From contig CAZKQJ010000022.1 of assembly GCA_964554875.1 (NCBI GenBank), positions 11,204-75,203 on the forward strand: a DNA stretch of 64,000 nucleotides. Reading direction: 5' to 3'. Below, piece by piece: positions 25,709 through 33,233 of this stretch. The translations under genes and the position numbers were made by a program. Position 1 is the first letter of the stretch. Every line of letters begins with the position of its first letter. This stretch comes from Marispirochaeta sp964554875 (GTDB lineage: Bacteria > Spirochaetota > Spirochaetia > JC444 > Marispirochaetaceae). The notes under the pieces are model-generated. The model was not told the origin of the DNA. It worked only from the letters and a program-made list of their open reading frames with translations, and ran no database searches.

Positions 25709-27111
25709 TCAAAAACTCCCCGGCGCTTCAGGAACTCCCTGGCAAGCCGTGTCTCCCGGAGGGAGAGAATATTCGCGTCCGCGGTCTCCATAAAAAGGGT
25801 CTCCCCCAGGGCGGACATATCATGGGTCATGTAGAACAGCCCCAGATAAAAAAACATCTGACTCTTCAGAAGAGGCTGTTTCTCCTCTTTCAGCTTCCTC
25901 AAGGCCGTTCCCTCGTAACCGGGCTCAACAAAAGTCCTGGCAACATGGTAAGCCCCGGAATCCCGTGGAAAGGTGTTCACGATACCCCGGAAATACTCCG
26001 TTCCCTTTTTGGCATCCCCTTCGACAAAATAGAGGGCCCCGACCATCAATTTGAATCCCGGGTTCTCTCGGTCATGTTCGCTGCTCTTCCGGTAGAAACT
26101 GCGGGCTTCCGGGTAGCGTTCTTCCAGCACATAAAGCATACCGAGATCCGGATACACCGGGTAGTAATCAGGACGCCGGGAAATCACAAACTCAAGATCC
26201 TTCAGGGCTTCAGTGTAACGACCAAGATCTATGAGGATTCCCCCCCTGTAGACATAGGCGTAAAAAAGCTCAGGATTGATTTCCACAGCACGGTCGAAAT
26301 CCTCCAGGGCAAGGGAGGGTTTTGCAAGGTCGATCAACCGGACCTTGCCCCGGTCTATGTAGTGCCAGTAGTGGTCCGGGAGCACCTCGATGGCCCTGGT
26401 CAGGTCCTCCTCCGCGCCCTTGGGTTTCCCGAGCCCGAGCTTGCTGCGGGCACGGTCGGCATAGACGAAGGAGTAATCCGGGTCTATTCCGGCAGCCTCG
26501 TTAAACTGCTCCACAGATTCCCGGTAATCCTCGGTCCTTCGCAGGGCGTTCCCGTAACCCATGCGGGCAACAAAGTTATCCGGATCCGAATCCAGGCTGC
26601 GTCGGAAGGAGTCTTTTGCTTTACGGTACTCTTTCCGTTCCAGATAGAGCTCCCCAAGGGAGGCATTGGCCCGGGGCTCTCCCGCATCGACGTTCAGGAT
26701 TTCCTCCAGCGTGGTTTCCCTGGCCTGACTTTCCCCCCGGGCGCCCTGCACAAGGGAAAGATTGTAGAGGGCATTGATGTTTTCCGGGTTCTCCTTAAGG
26801 ACAGCTTCGAGCTCCGCCTCCGCCTCGTCGAACTGCCCCACCGCCAACAGCAGTGAGGAGTAGAGCACCCTGGTTTCCGGATCCTCCGGGGCCTCCCGTT
26901 TTGCCCGTTCGAAGGCTGAAATCGCCGCCGAGGGGTCTCCGGTGGCGGCGTAGTAGCTGACGCCCCGGTAGGTCTCCTCCTCCAGGCTGATTTCCGGTTC
27001 TTCTTCGTCTTCAGGTTCTGCAGTTTCCGGCGCCGTGGCACAGCCGAAGAAAACAAGGGCAGCCATGAGGGCAATAATGAGCAGGGAGAATATGCGGTGC
27101 GGAGCTGACAT
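25705..27111 (-). CDS. TPR-repeat lipoprotein
   Basis: A ~468-residue protein. Residues 1-24 are a lipoprotein signal (LVFFGC), then comes an acidic stretch (PEDEEEPEISLEEE). At least nine tetratricopeptide repeats follow, from about residue 45 to 400, with regular 34-residue spacing (for example AEAELEAVLKENPENINALYNLS and DSFRRSLDSDPDNFVARMGYGNAL). It should be a membrane-anchored protein-interaction scaffold. ATG 27111 is preferred, with AGAGG nine bases upstream, over the in-frame TTG at 27120. It is coupled by a 4-bp overlap to the TraB-like gene. Confidence 0.85.
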   Translation of the reverse strand: MSAPHRIFSLLIIALMAALVFFGCATAPETAEPEDEEEPEISLEEETYRGVSYYAATGDPSAAISAFERAKREAPEDPETRVLYSSLLLAVGQFDEAEAELEAVLKENPENINALYNLSLVQGARGESQARETTLEEILNVDAGEPRANASLGELYLERKEYRKAKDSFRRSLDSDPDNFVARMGYGNALRRTEDYRESVEQFNEAAGIDPDYSFVYADRARSKLGLGKPKGAEEDLTRAIEVLPDHYWHYIDRGKVRLIDLAKPSLALEDFDRAVEINPELFYAYVYRGGILIDLGRYTEALKDLEFVISRRPDYYPVYPDLGMLYVLEERYPEARSFYRKSSEHDRENPGFKLMVGALYFVEGDAKKGTEYFRGIVNTFPRDSGAYHVARTFVEPGYEGTALRKLKEEKQPLLKSQMFFYLGLFYMTHDMSALGETLFMETADANILSLRETRLAREFLKRRGVFE

Positions 27112-27242
27112 GGAACTCAACCTCTGTGTACGGTAAATCTCCCGGAAACTTTACACGAAAGAGGCTCCCTCCGCAAGAAGATGAAAGACCCGGAATTCGG
27201 CTGATTCCCGGTATACCGAGGTCTTTGTCAATTCTTTATTAC

Positions 27243-27385
27243 TGTCCCGAATCGTGGGGATAGATTGCGGCTAACTGTAGTTATATGAATGGATTATCCG
27301 TCCCGCCTTTCCGTATTCGGTGAGTTTGTCCATTGTGGCGGTGAATTTCGGCTGCACGGTGATTTTATCCCCACGATTCGGGACA
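27243..27385. mobile_element. 143-bp element with 20-bp terminal inverted repeats (copy 1)
   Basis: A perfect 20-bp inverted repeat (27243-27262 and 27366-27385, beginning TGTCCCGAATCG) bounds 103 bp with no open gene. A second element with the same ends and the same 143-bp length lies at 27909-28051. Bases just outside the ends (TTAC on one side, CTAG on the other) also match between copies once copy 2 is reversed, so the copies are in opposite orientation. The interiors share little similarity. A MITE-like non-autonomous element is the simplest reading. No target duplication is seen. The right end lies 4 bases from the stop of the DUF4440-like gene. Confidence 0.6.
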
Positions 27386-27389
27386 CTAG

Positions 27390-27758
27390 CTAATTCTTCA
27401 GATCAGTCCTTTGATGGAAGATTACCTTCCATTCCTCCTGCTTCTTTTTCCAGATTGAGCTGCAGTTAGCCCGTGTCCTGCTGTTGTTCTTTGTTTTCAC
27501 AGCCTCGTACATCAAGAGGACCGTATCCTCAGACAGCATGAGCATTTCAGAGGCCGTATCGGAGATGTAAAATACCCCGTCAAGTTTTTCCAGCCCCGCC
27601 TTGCTTGAATACGCGCTTCTGCCGTGTTCATCGATTTCGATACAATTATCTTCAACGATCTGCTTTAACTGTTCCTTGTCGTTCCGAATACCCTTATTCA
27701 ACAAGAGCTCTTCCCATGCAATCAACTGTTCCTTGCTTATCCCATTAATTTCCGTCAT
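27390..27758 (-). CDS. DUF4440 / SnoaL-like small protein
   Basis: A 122-residue protein with the look of an NTF2-like DUF4440 domain: an N-terminal helix (SKEQLIAWEELLLNKG), a central strand pattern (DGVFYISDTASEML), and the typical end SSIWKKKQEEWKVIFHQRTDL. Members of this superfamily bind small ligands or carry catalytic pockets, but the function here is unknown. The gene lies alone, is AT-richer than the core, and is flanked on both sides by the two 143-bp inverted-repeat elements, so it looks acquired. No clear ribosome site is visible at the ATG at 27758. Confidence 0.7.
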   Translation of the reverse strand: MTEINGISKEQLIAWEELLLNKGIRNDKEQLKQIVEDNCIEIDEHGRSAYSSKAGLEKLDGVFYISDTASEMLMLSEDTVLLMYEAVKTKNNSRTRANCSSIWKKKQEEWKVIFHQRTDLKN

Positions 27759-27908
27759 ATTACCTGCCCCCGATGCCCTGAATATTTCTCCATGATATCA
27801 GATTCCCGATTTCTTTTCTAATGCCCCTGGACAGTTGTTTTTCTACGCTTTTGAATTGCTTTGAAGTAAGAGTATGTGGAGAGATGCCTGATAGTAAACA
27901 GAACCTAG

Positions 27909-28051
27909 TGTTCCGAATCGTGGGGATGAAACTGTTGTGCTGATCGTGGACTACCGTCATTTTGGAAAAAAGCATCATACTGGCATAGAGAAACAGATAA
28001 CCTCATACCAGGAAATACTTTGATCGATGTCTATCCCCACGATTCGGAACA
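27909..28051. mobile_element. 143-bp element with 19-bp terminal inverted repeats (copy 2)
   Basis: A perfect 19-bp inverted repeat (27909-27927 and 28033-28051, beginning TGTTCCGAATCG) bounds 105 bp. It differs from copy 1 by the same C-to-T change in both arms, so the arms have changed together. The element lies between the DUF4440-like gene and the first toxin-antitoxin promoter. A 72-codon reverse ORF runs through its left arm, but this looks accidental. The rest of 27759-28101 shows no gene. Confidence 0.6.
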
Positions 28052-28066
28052 GTACAAAAAAAATTA

Positions 28067-28095
28067 TTGACAACAGACCAGTCAACCAGTAGTTT
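28067..28095 (+). promoter_or_regulatory. Promoter of first toxin-antitoxin pair, probably leaderless
   Basis: TTGACA (28067-28072) and TAGTTT (28090-28095) are 17 bp apart. The -10 ends 7 bases before the antitoxin ATG. The spacer holds a short direct repeat of CCAGT that could be an antitoxin site. Confidence 0.55.
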
Positions 28096-28101
28096 TACTG
28101 T

Positions 28102-28368
28102 ATGAGACAGATAGGTATCTTTGAGGCAAAAACCAGGCTCTCGCAAATCTGTGCAGAGGTGGCAAAAAATGGTGAGGAGATACTCGTCACCCGCCGGGGT
28201 GATCCTCTGGTACGAATAGTCCCGGCACAGAAGGAAAGCATACCGGCATCAGAGGTCTGGGAAGCCTGGGAAAGTTATACCGCCGGAGAAGATTTCACAG
28301 AGGACTTCGTCGCCCCGTCCCGGAAAACGGATTCTATCCGAAATCCCTTTTCCGACAGCGACGCATGA
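28102..28368 (+). CDS. Phd/YefM-family antitoxin
   Basis: An 88-residue antitoxin: the N-terminal ~50 residues are the Phd/YefM DNA-binding fold (IGIFEAKTRLSQICAEVAKNGEEILVTRRGDPLVRIVP), and the acidic C-terminal tail should wrap the toxin. It overlaps the PIN toxin gene by 4 bp (ATGA), the usual coupling that keeps antitoxin in excess. It probably represses its own promoter immediately upstream. Confidence 0.9.
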   Translation: MRQIGIFEAKTRLSQICAEVAKNGEEILVTRRGDPLVRIVPAQKESIPASEVWEAWESYTAGEDFTEDFVAPSRKTDSIRNPFSDSDA

Positions 28369-28769
28369 AATACCTGCTGGACACTTCGGTTTACAGCCAG
28401 CCCTTGAAGCGCTTCCCCCTGCCCGGTGTGATTCAAAAATGGAAGGCAGTCGGCGACGCTGCCTGCTGTATTTCGGTTTTCTGTGAACTGGAAGTCCTTC
28501 AGGGAATACGCGCAGTGGAGAGCAGCAGCCTGGCGGAAAAATACGTAAAAATACTCAAAGACCGTATACCCATTCTGGATTTTACTCCGGCGGAGGCCAA
28601 AGTATTTGCCGACCTTCAGGCTGATTCAATTAGAAACGGTCGGACACGGCCGGTAATTGACCTGTGCATCGCAGCGACGGCCCTGCGCCACGGCTGCATC
28701 CTGGCCACCCTGAACAGCAGGGATTTTACCGATATTCCCGGTCTGGTGGTGGAGGATTGGGGGGAGTAA
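28365..28769 (+). CDS. vapC: PIN-domain toxin (VapC type)
   Basis: A 134-residue PIN ribonuclease toxin that would cleave RNA when freed from its antitoxin. The acidic metal-binding residues are present: Asp in YLLDTSVYSQ, Glu in CELEVLQGI, Asp in VIDLCIAA and Asp in LNSRDFTDI. It is full length, so this pair is probably functional. It pairs with a Phd-type antitoxin rather than AbrB or RHH. Confidence 0.9.
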   Translation: MKYLLDTSVYSQPLKRFPLPGVIQKWKAVGDAACCISVFCELEVLQGIRAVESSSLAEKYVKILKDRIPILDFTPAEAKVFADLQADSIRNGRTRPVIDLCIAATALRHGCILATLNSRDFTDIPGLVVEDWGE

Positions 28770-28897
28770 GTGATTATTCTGCGACAAGCTTCTGTAATCC
28801 CGTCGATAACCAAAACAACACCTGAATGCATAGATAGTGACAAATCCCTCAAATGGCACCATTTTGATACCATAACGGTTTCCCCAAGGAGGATTCC

Positions 28898-29140
28898 ATG
28901 GCCAATATCACCGTCAAGAATATTCCGGAACCCGTCTATTCGGCACTCAAAGAAGCCGCGGACAGAGAGCACCGAAGCCTGAATGGTCAAATAATCTACC
29001 TTATCGAAAAAGGCATAAAGTATGACAAGTGCAGCACTGAGTCGGTTCTGGAAACCGCCCGAACATACAGGGCAAAAACCTCAGGATTTACACTCACCGA
29101 GGAGATACTGAAGTCTGCCAGGGAATATGGACGTCAATGA
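28898..29140 (+). CDS. FitA-like ribbon-helix-helix antitoxin
   Basis: An 80-residue antitoxin with an Arc/MetJ-type ribbon-helix-helix N-terminus (MANITVKNIPEPVYSALKEA, RSLNGQIIYLIEKG) and a C-terminal toxin-binding tail (ETARTYRAKTSGFTLTEEIL). AAGGAGG lies six bases before the ATG. The next gene overlaps by 4 bp but is broken, so this antitoxin is probably an orphan. Confidence 0.85.
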   Translation: MANITVKNIPEPVYSALKEAADREHRSLNGQIIYLIEKGIKYDKCSTESVLETARTYRAKTSGFTLTEEILKSAREYGRQ

Positions 29141-29456
29141 TTGTCGTCGATACCAATGTAATCTCCTATCTGTTTCTCTCTTCCCCATACAGTAAAGCTG
29201 CAGAAGAGCTGTACTGCAAGGTTTCTGAATGGGCGGCTCCCCGGCTCTGGCGCAGTGAGTTTCGAAACGTTTTGACTCTTTATTTGCGCAAACAGCTTCT
29301 TAGTGTGGATGATACTGTCGGTATCTTTGCTGCTGCATCGGATGTAATGAAAGGAAGGGAATTTGAGCCGGAGGCTGATAAAGTACTTAGACTTGCGACC
29401 GAAAGCTGGCAGATGCTTTTCCAAAAACGGCGATAAAAATCGAAATTACGGACTGA
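29137..29456 (+). pseudogene. PIN-domain toxin with internal out-of-frame deletion
   Basis: The first ~88 codons encode a normal PIN toxin (IVVDTNVISYLFLSS with the catalytic Asp, then WAAPRLWRSEFRNVLTLYLRK with the Glu). After LATES the frame runs into WQMLFQKRR and stops at 29436. In another frame, 29412-29456 encodes DAFPKTAIKIEITD, which looks like the normal C-terminus of this toxin type. The segment between, which should hold the third and fourth acidic residues, is missing. This is best explained by a deletion of about 30 codons with a frame change, giving an inactive toxin. Confidence 0.75.
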
Positions 29457-29752
29457 CCAGGAGCCTCACCCCTTCGTCTTCTCTTAGTGCTTATAGAAAT
29501 TGAAGGGAAAAAAGAACTTTTTTTTCACTACTCTTCTTTTTTCAAATAATGAACCTTCCTACTGACAAAAATATTATAGGAGAACAGACATGATCAACTT
29601 CTGCGTCGACTGTAATATCGAAATCGACACCGCCCACGATAAGTAATATCTGTGCAGCGATCCCCCGGAAAAAGAAAAATCTTTTTCAGGCGCTCTTCTG
29701 CCAAAACAGGCAGAGGGCTGAACTCTCCGAAGAATGCCAAGCTCTGAATATC
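29457..29752. other. Decayed intergenic stretch between toxin-antitoxin pairs
   Basis: There is no intact gene here. At 29590 a start codon preceded by AGGAG opens MINFCVDCNIEIDTAHDK and stops at 29644-29646. Reading through the stop, in frame, continues YLCSDPPEKEK. The Cys spacing (CxxC, then Cys) resembles a small zinc-ribbon protein broken by a nonsense mutation. The rest is AT-rich with no recognisable coding. Confidence 0.45.
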
Positions 29753-29780
29753 TTGACCACTCAGTCAAATTTTCTACATT
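29753..29780 (+). promoter_or_regulatory. Promoter of third toxin-antitoxin pair
   Basis: TTGACC (29753-29758) and TACATT (29775-29780) are 16 bp apart. The predicted start falls at about 29787, the first base of the adjacent inverted repeat. Confidence 0.5.
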
Positions 29781-29786
29781 AAAATA

Positions 29787-29817
29787 GTGCAGGCAATATA
29801 TGACTTACTGCCTGCAC
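29787..29817. promoter_or_regulatory. Inverted repeat, likely antitoxin operator
   Basis: GTGCAGGCA and TGCCTGCAC form a perfect 9-bp inverted repeat with a 13-bp spacer. It begins at the predicted transcription start and ends just before the ribosome site. Its placement suits autorepression by the RHH antitoxin. It could also fold as an RNA hairpin in the leader. Confidence 0.55.
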
Positions 29818-29828
29818 AAGGAGCACTC

Positions 29829-30071
29829 ATGCCGCAGTACACCGTTAGAAATGTACCGGACGGTCTGGATAGAGCACTCCGCGAATGGGCACGCAGACGC
29901 AAAATAAGTTTGAACAGTGCCATAGTGGATGCACTTAAGCGAGGGGTCGGAATGGAGGAAGAACAGGAGAAAAGTGACCTCGACGACCTTATCGGGACAT
30001 GGCAGGAGGATACAGAATTCGATCAGGGGCTTGCCGACCAGGATACTATTGAGCCGGACCTATGGCGTTAG
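29829..30071 (+). CDS. Ribbon-helix-helix antitoxin
   Basis: An 80-residue antitoxin. The N-terminus (PQYTVRNVPDGLDRALREWARRR, KISLNSAIVDALKRG) is a ribbon-helix-helix DNA-binding fold; the acidic tail (DLDDLIGTWQEDTEFDQGL) should bind the toxin. ATG 29829 is chosen because AAGGAG lies five bases upstream; the upstream in-frame GTG lies inside the inverted repeat. It overlaps the toxin gene by 10 bp. Confidence 0.85.
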   Translation: MPQYTVRNVPDGLDRALREWARRRKISLNSAIVDALKRGVGMEEEQEKSDLDDLIGTWQEDTEFDQGLADQDTIEPDLWR

Positions 30072-30451
30072 ACATTGCCATTGATACAAACCGTTACAGA
30101 GACTTTGTGGACGCCGTATCCGAGGCTGTTCAGGTGTTTCGAAAGGCATCGAGGGTATGCGTTCCCTTTATCGTTATAACCGAATTGCGCGCCGGCTTTG
30201 CCGTCGGGAGCAGGGGAAGAGAGAACGAGCGCATTTTTGAACAGTTTCTCCAGCGGGAACGTGTAGAAATACTCATGCCTACTATGGAAACTACCCGCGG
30301 TTACGCACACCTGTTCCGTCAGCTCCGGAAGGCCGGAACACCGATTCCTGCGAATGATATCTGGATAGCATCGCTAACGATTCAGCACGATCTGTATCTA
30401 TTCAGCCAGGACAGCCATTTTGATGCTTTTCCGCAGATCCCGCGGCTGTAA
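30062..30451 (+). CDS. vapC: PIN-domain toxin (VapC type)
   Basis: A 129-residue PIN ribonuclease toxin with all acidic positions: Asp in IAIDTNRYRDF, Glu in VITELRAGF, Asp in PANDIWIASL and Asp in FSQDSHFDAF. It starts inside the antitoxin gene (10-bp overlap). This is the third PIN toxin in 2.3 kb; its sequence is clearly different from the other two, so the cluster did not arise by local duplication. Confidence 0.9.
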   Translation: MALDIAIDTNRYRDFVDAVSEAVQVFRKASRVCVPFIVITELRAGFAVGSRGRENERIFEQFLQRERVEILMPTMETTRGYAHLFRQLRKAGTPIPANDIWIASLTIQHDLYLFSQDSHFDAFPQIPRL

Positions 30452-30470
30452 ATCCTGTCACAATAATGTC

Positions 30471-30969
30471 CCATCATCGTCCCGATCTTTGCCTGCTGGA
30501 TATTTCTCTGGGCGAAGGTCGGGATTAGATTTACTCCCCCGCCTGAAAAGAACCCACCCATCCTGCAGAATAGCGGTCCATTCCATGTTCGCAGGTCTGG
30601 ATTACCTGCAGCAGGCCCTGCGGGGCGGTGCGTCCGGTTACTTTACAAAACAATCGACGGCTTGAGTCTTATATCCCGGGGGAATTCTTCTTCGATAGCT
30701 ATATAACAGAGCTTATGCTGCCGGAACTTACCAGCCATGCCGCCAATATTATCGAGACCCGTCACGAAGAGTATGACTTCCTGAGTCACCGGGAACAGGA
30801 GGTTTTCCGCCTGCTGGCGGAAGGCCACACGAACCGCGCCATTGCCTCGGTGCTGTATATAAGTCATCGTACTGTGGAAAACTACAAATCCGGCATCTTG
30901 AAAAAACTCGGCCTCAACAGCAACGCCGAACTCGTGCGCTACGCCCAAAAAATCGGAATACTGGATTGA
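30471..30969 (+). pseudogene. Remnant of NarL-type response regulator
   Basis: Pieces of one response regulator are spread over two frames. RPDLCLLDISLGEG (from ~30480) is the middle of a receiver domain with the phospho-acceptor Asp. The next piece, SGLDLLPRLKR to GGASGYFTKQSTA, is one frame off. The C-terminal LuxR HTH (FLSHREQEVFRLLAEGHTNRAIA, then HRTVENYKSGILKKLG) returns to the first frame and ends at 30969. The first ~45 receiver residues are absent: the toxin gene ends just upstream. The 113-codon ORF holding the HTH (30628-30969) might still be expressed, but the full regulator is dead. Confidence 0.75.
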
Positions 30970-30994
30970 CCAGCCCCCCCTCCCGCTCTACAGT
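30966..30994 (+). promoter_or_regulatory. Promoter of MFS-repeat gene, probably leaderless
   Basis: TTGACC (30966-30971) and TACAGT (30989-30994) are 17 bp apart. The ATG at 31004 begins 10 bases after the -10. No ribosome site is present. Confidence 0.5.
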
Positions 30995-31003
30995 AATGCC
31001 AGG

Positions 31004-33178
31004 ATGATCACAGATTTCCTCACCCAGGACGAACGCGAAAAAGGGGTCAAGCTGCTTCTCTGGCACGCCCTCTTTAACGGGCTGGGTTACGGTTTTCTGG
31101 CGGAAACGATCATCTATCTGCTGGCCCTGCAGTTCAATCCCTCCAACACCCAGCTGGGCTTTATCTCGTCGGCTATTCATATTGCGGGGCTCGTACTGCT
31201 CTTCGTACCCCGGCTGACCAACGGCATGAACCTGCGAAAGCTCTTTTTTTCCGCCTGGATGTTCCGCGGTGCGGTCAGCGGCTTCTATGTGCTGCTGCTT
31301 TTTACCCGGGGGCAGACGGCGGTGGTCCTGATCCTGGGCATCTACGCCCTCTTCTGCATTTCCCGCATCGTCGGTGCTTCCATGGCCGAGCCGGTACAGC
31401 AGATGGTGGCCTCCACGGAAACCCGGGGACGCTTTATCGCCCAGATGTTTATCAGCAACCAGTCCGCACGGCTGGTCAGCCAGCTCATCAGCTACCTGTT
31501 AACCTCCATCGCCCTATTGAGCGAACTGAACAGTCTGCTGGTTCTGATCGGTCTTGGGGTAATCACCAATACCATCTCCGCCCTCTACCTGCGCAGGATT
31601 CCCTACCGGGAGAAGAGCCAGTACCAGAAGGGGAGCAACCTCTACCGGGTACTCCTTCGGACGGTTAAAAACCGGGAGCAGCTCCTGGTCATCTTTATCC
31701 GTTGCTTCAGCCTTTCCGCCGCGGTGCTGATCGGCTTTACCACCCCTTTTCTGCGGGTCGTGGCCGGCTACGCCCAGAACATGGTATTCCTTTACTCCCT
31801 GGTGGGGACGGCAGGCATGATTGTAAGCGGACTTTTTCTGCGTCCCATTGTGGACAATGTGGGCTCCAAACCCCTCCTGATGGCCTCCTTTATCGGGCAG
31901 GCGGCCATCTTTATTATCTGGGCGGGTCTCAAGGACGCACCCCTGGGACTTTTTCTGGGTCTGGGCTTCTTTACCACCTTTCTGCAGGCTTCGGTGTTTC
32001 AGCTGGTCGCCCGGCTTGTGTATAACGTGATTCCGGAGGAGGACAAGATAAGCTTCATGTCCCTGCTGAACTTTATTACTGCCGTCTTCTCCTTCCTGGC
32101 GGGCATCGCAGGAGGGCTCCTTATCGACCTGGCGGCATACATCAGCCTGCCCTTCGGCTCCGACTACAGCCTTACCTTTACAGCAGGCTCAATTTACTGC
32201 GCCATAGCCTTCCTGCTGGTATTCAGCCTCCGGGACCAGGGAAGCCTGGGCATGCGTGAAACCGCGAATATCATCTTCTCTCCCCGCAACTTCAAGACCT
32301 TCCTGGATATCTACACCTTCAACCTGACGGCCAATCCGGTAAAGCGGCAGAACATCCTTACCGCACTCAACTACTCTCCTACGCCCCAGGCGGAGCAGGA
32401 GCTGCGGCAGATACTGAACAATCCAATTGCCCCGGAGAAGGACCAGATCCTGATCTCCCTCTATACGAATCCCCGGCCCCGGCTCCTGGGGCTCATCATC
32501 CGGGAGGCGGAGAACCCCGAATCCGCCCAGCGCTCCAGCGCGATATTCGCCCTGGGGGCCTACCCGGGAGAGAAGAGCCGGAATGCTCTGCTCGGGCTCT
32601 ATCAGGCAGAAGAGCCCCGGGTATCCTGCGCAGCTGCCAAGTCCCTGGCCCGGATAGGAAACCCCGTTCATCCCTGGGAGCTTGAAGGCCGCCTGGTCTC
32701 CGTCGATCTTCCCACCCGGGCCATGCAGGACCTGATGGTCGCCCTTTCGGTGGCCGGGGAGCATGAACGCTACCTGCGTTCACTCTTTCAGCTCTGCCCG
32801 GACTACCGCGGAGAGTACCATCAGCAGAGACTCCTGGCCCTGGCCGCGGCTCTGGAGGATTATTCCCCCCGGCTCGATCTTGTCTACGCCCGGGAGAACG
32901 GCAGAAGCGGCGGAGGGCTGTCCATCATTATCGAAGAGGCCCGGTCCTTCAAACCCTTTTTCGATGACCTCAGGACAATTCAGGAGCTTTACCGGAACGG
33001 CCGGCACGATGAGCTCCGGGACTGGTGCGGCAAAGTCGTTTCCGATTACACTCTGGACGAGCATCCTCTGGCCCTCTCCATGAAATCCGATTCCGGCAGT
33101 CCGAGCCCTTCGTCAAGTCTCGGACGCCTCTATTTTACCTTTCAGCTGATGAATCTTCTGCGCCGGCCCGAGAAGTAG
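31004..33178 (+). CDS. MFS transporter fused to C-terminal HEAT-like repeat domain
   Basis: A 724-residue protein. Residues ~15-410 contain about 12 hydrophobic helices in MFS arrangement, with a large central loop after helix 6. The remaining ~300 residues are soluble: helical pairs such as NPVKRQNILTALNYSPTPQAEQELRQIL and SAIFALGAYPGEKSRNALLGLYQAEEP recur with ~30-residue spacing, like HEAT or PBS-lyase repeats. Such repeats usually bind proteins, so the tail may recruit a cytoplasmic partner or gate transport. The substrate is unknown. It stands alone, after the dead response regulator and before the unknown membrane-anchored protein. Confidence 0.75.
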   Translation: MITDFLTQDEREKGVKLLLWHALFNGLGYGFLAETIIYLLALQFNPSNTQLGFISSAIHIAGLVLLFVPRLTNGMNLRKLFFSAWMFRGAVSGFYVLLLFTRGQTAVVLILGIYALFCISRIVGASMAEPVQQMVASTETRGRFIAQMFISNQSARLVSQLISYLLTSIALLSELNSLLVLIGLGVITNTISALYLRRIPYREKSQYQKGSNLYRVLLRTVKNREQLLVIFIRCFSLSAAVLIGFTTPFLRVVAGYAQNMVFLYSLVGTAGMIVSGLFLRPIVDNVGSKPLLMASFIGQAAIFIIWAGLKDAPLGLFLGLGFFTTFLQASVFQLVARLVYNVIPEEDKISFMSLLNFITAVFSFLAGIAGGLLIDLAAYISLPFGSDYSLTFTAGSIYCAIAFLLVFSLRDQGSLGMRETANIIFSPRNFKTFLDIYTFNLTANPVKRQNILTALNYSPTPQAEQELRQILNNPIAPEKDQILISLYTNPRPRLLGLIIREAENPESAQRSSAIFALGAYPGEKSRNALLGLYQAEEPRVSCAAAKSLARIGNPVHPWELEGRLVSVDLPTRAMQDLMVALSVAGEHERYLRSLFQLCPDYRGEYHQQRLLALAAALEDYSPRLDLVYARENGRSGGGLSIIIEEARSFKPFFDDLRTIQELYRNGRHDELRDWCGKVVSDYTLDEHPLALSMKSDSGSPSPSSSLGRLYFTFQLMNLLRRPEK

Positions 33179-33198
33179 ATTACACTCCGATATATTGC

Positions 33199-33227
33199 TT
33201 GCCTCAAGGAGCCGGCCTTGGTACAAT
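33199..33227 (+). promoter_or_regulatory. Promoter of 33234 gene, probably leaderless
   Basis: TTGCCT (33199-33204) and TACAAT (33222-33227) are 17 bp apart. The -10 ends 7 bases before the ATG at 33234, which has no ribosome site at normal spacing. Confidence 0.55.
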
Positions 33228-33233
33228 CCGGTC

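Noticed and set aside
27760..27978. 72-codon reverse ORF running into element copy 2
   Set aside because: It runs through the inverted-repeat arm, has no ribosome site and no recognisable family. It is treated as chance.
27243..28051. The two palindromic elements as integron attC sites flanking a gene cassette
   Set aside because: Gene next to the element and a nearby toxin-antitoxin cluster fit a cassette array, but neither element ends in the GTTRRRY/RYYYAAC core boxes, the terminal repeats are too long and perfect, and no integrase is seen.
30420..30665. 81-codon ORF as an independent gene
   Set aside because: Its second half is the middle of the decayed response regulator receiver, and its first half overlaps the toxin gene in another frame.
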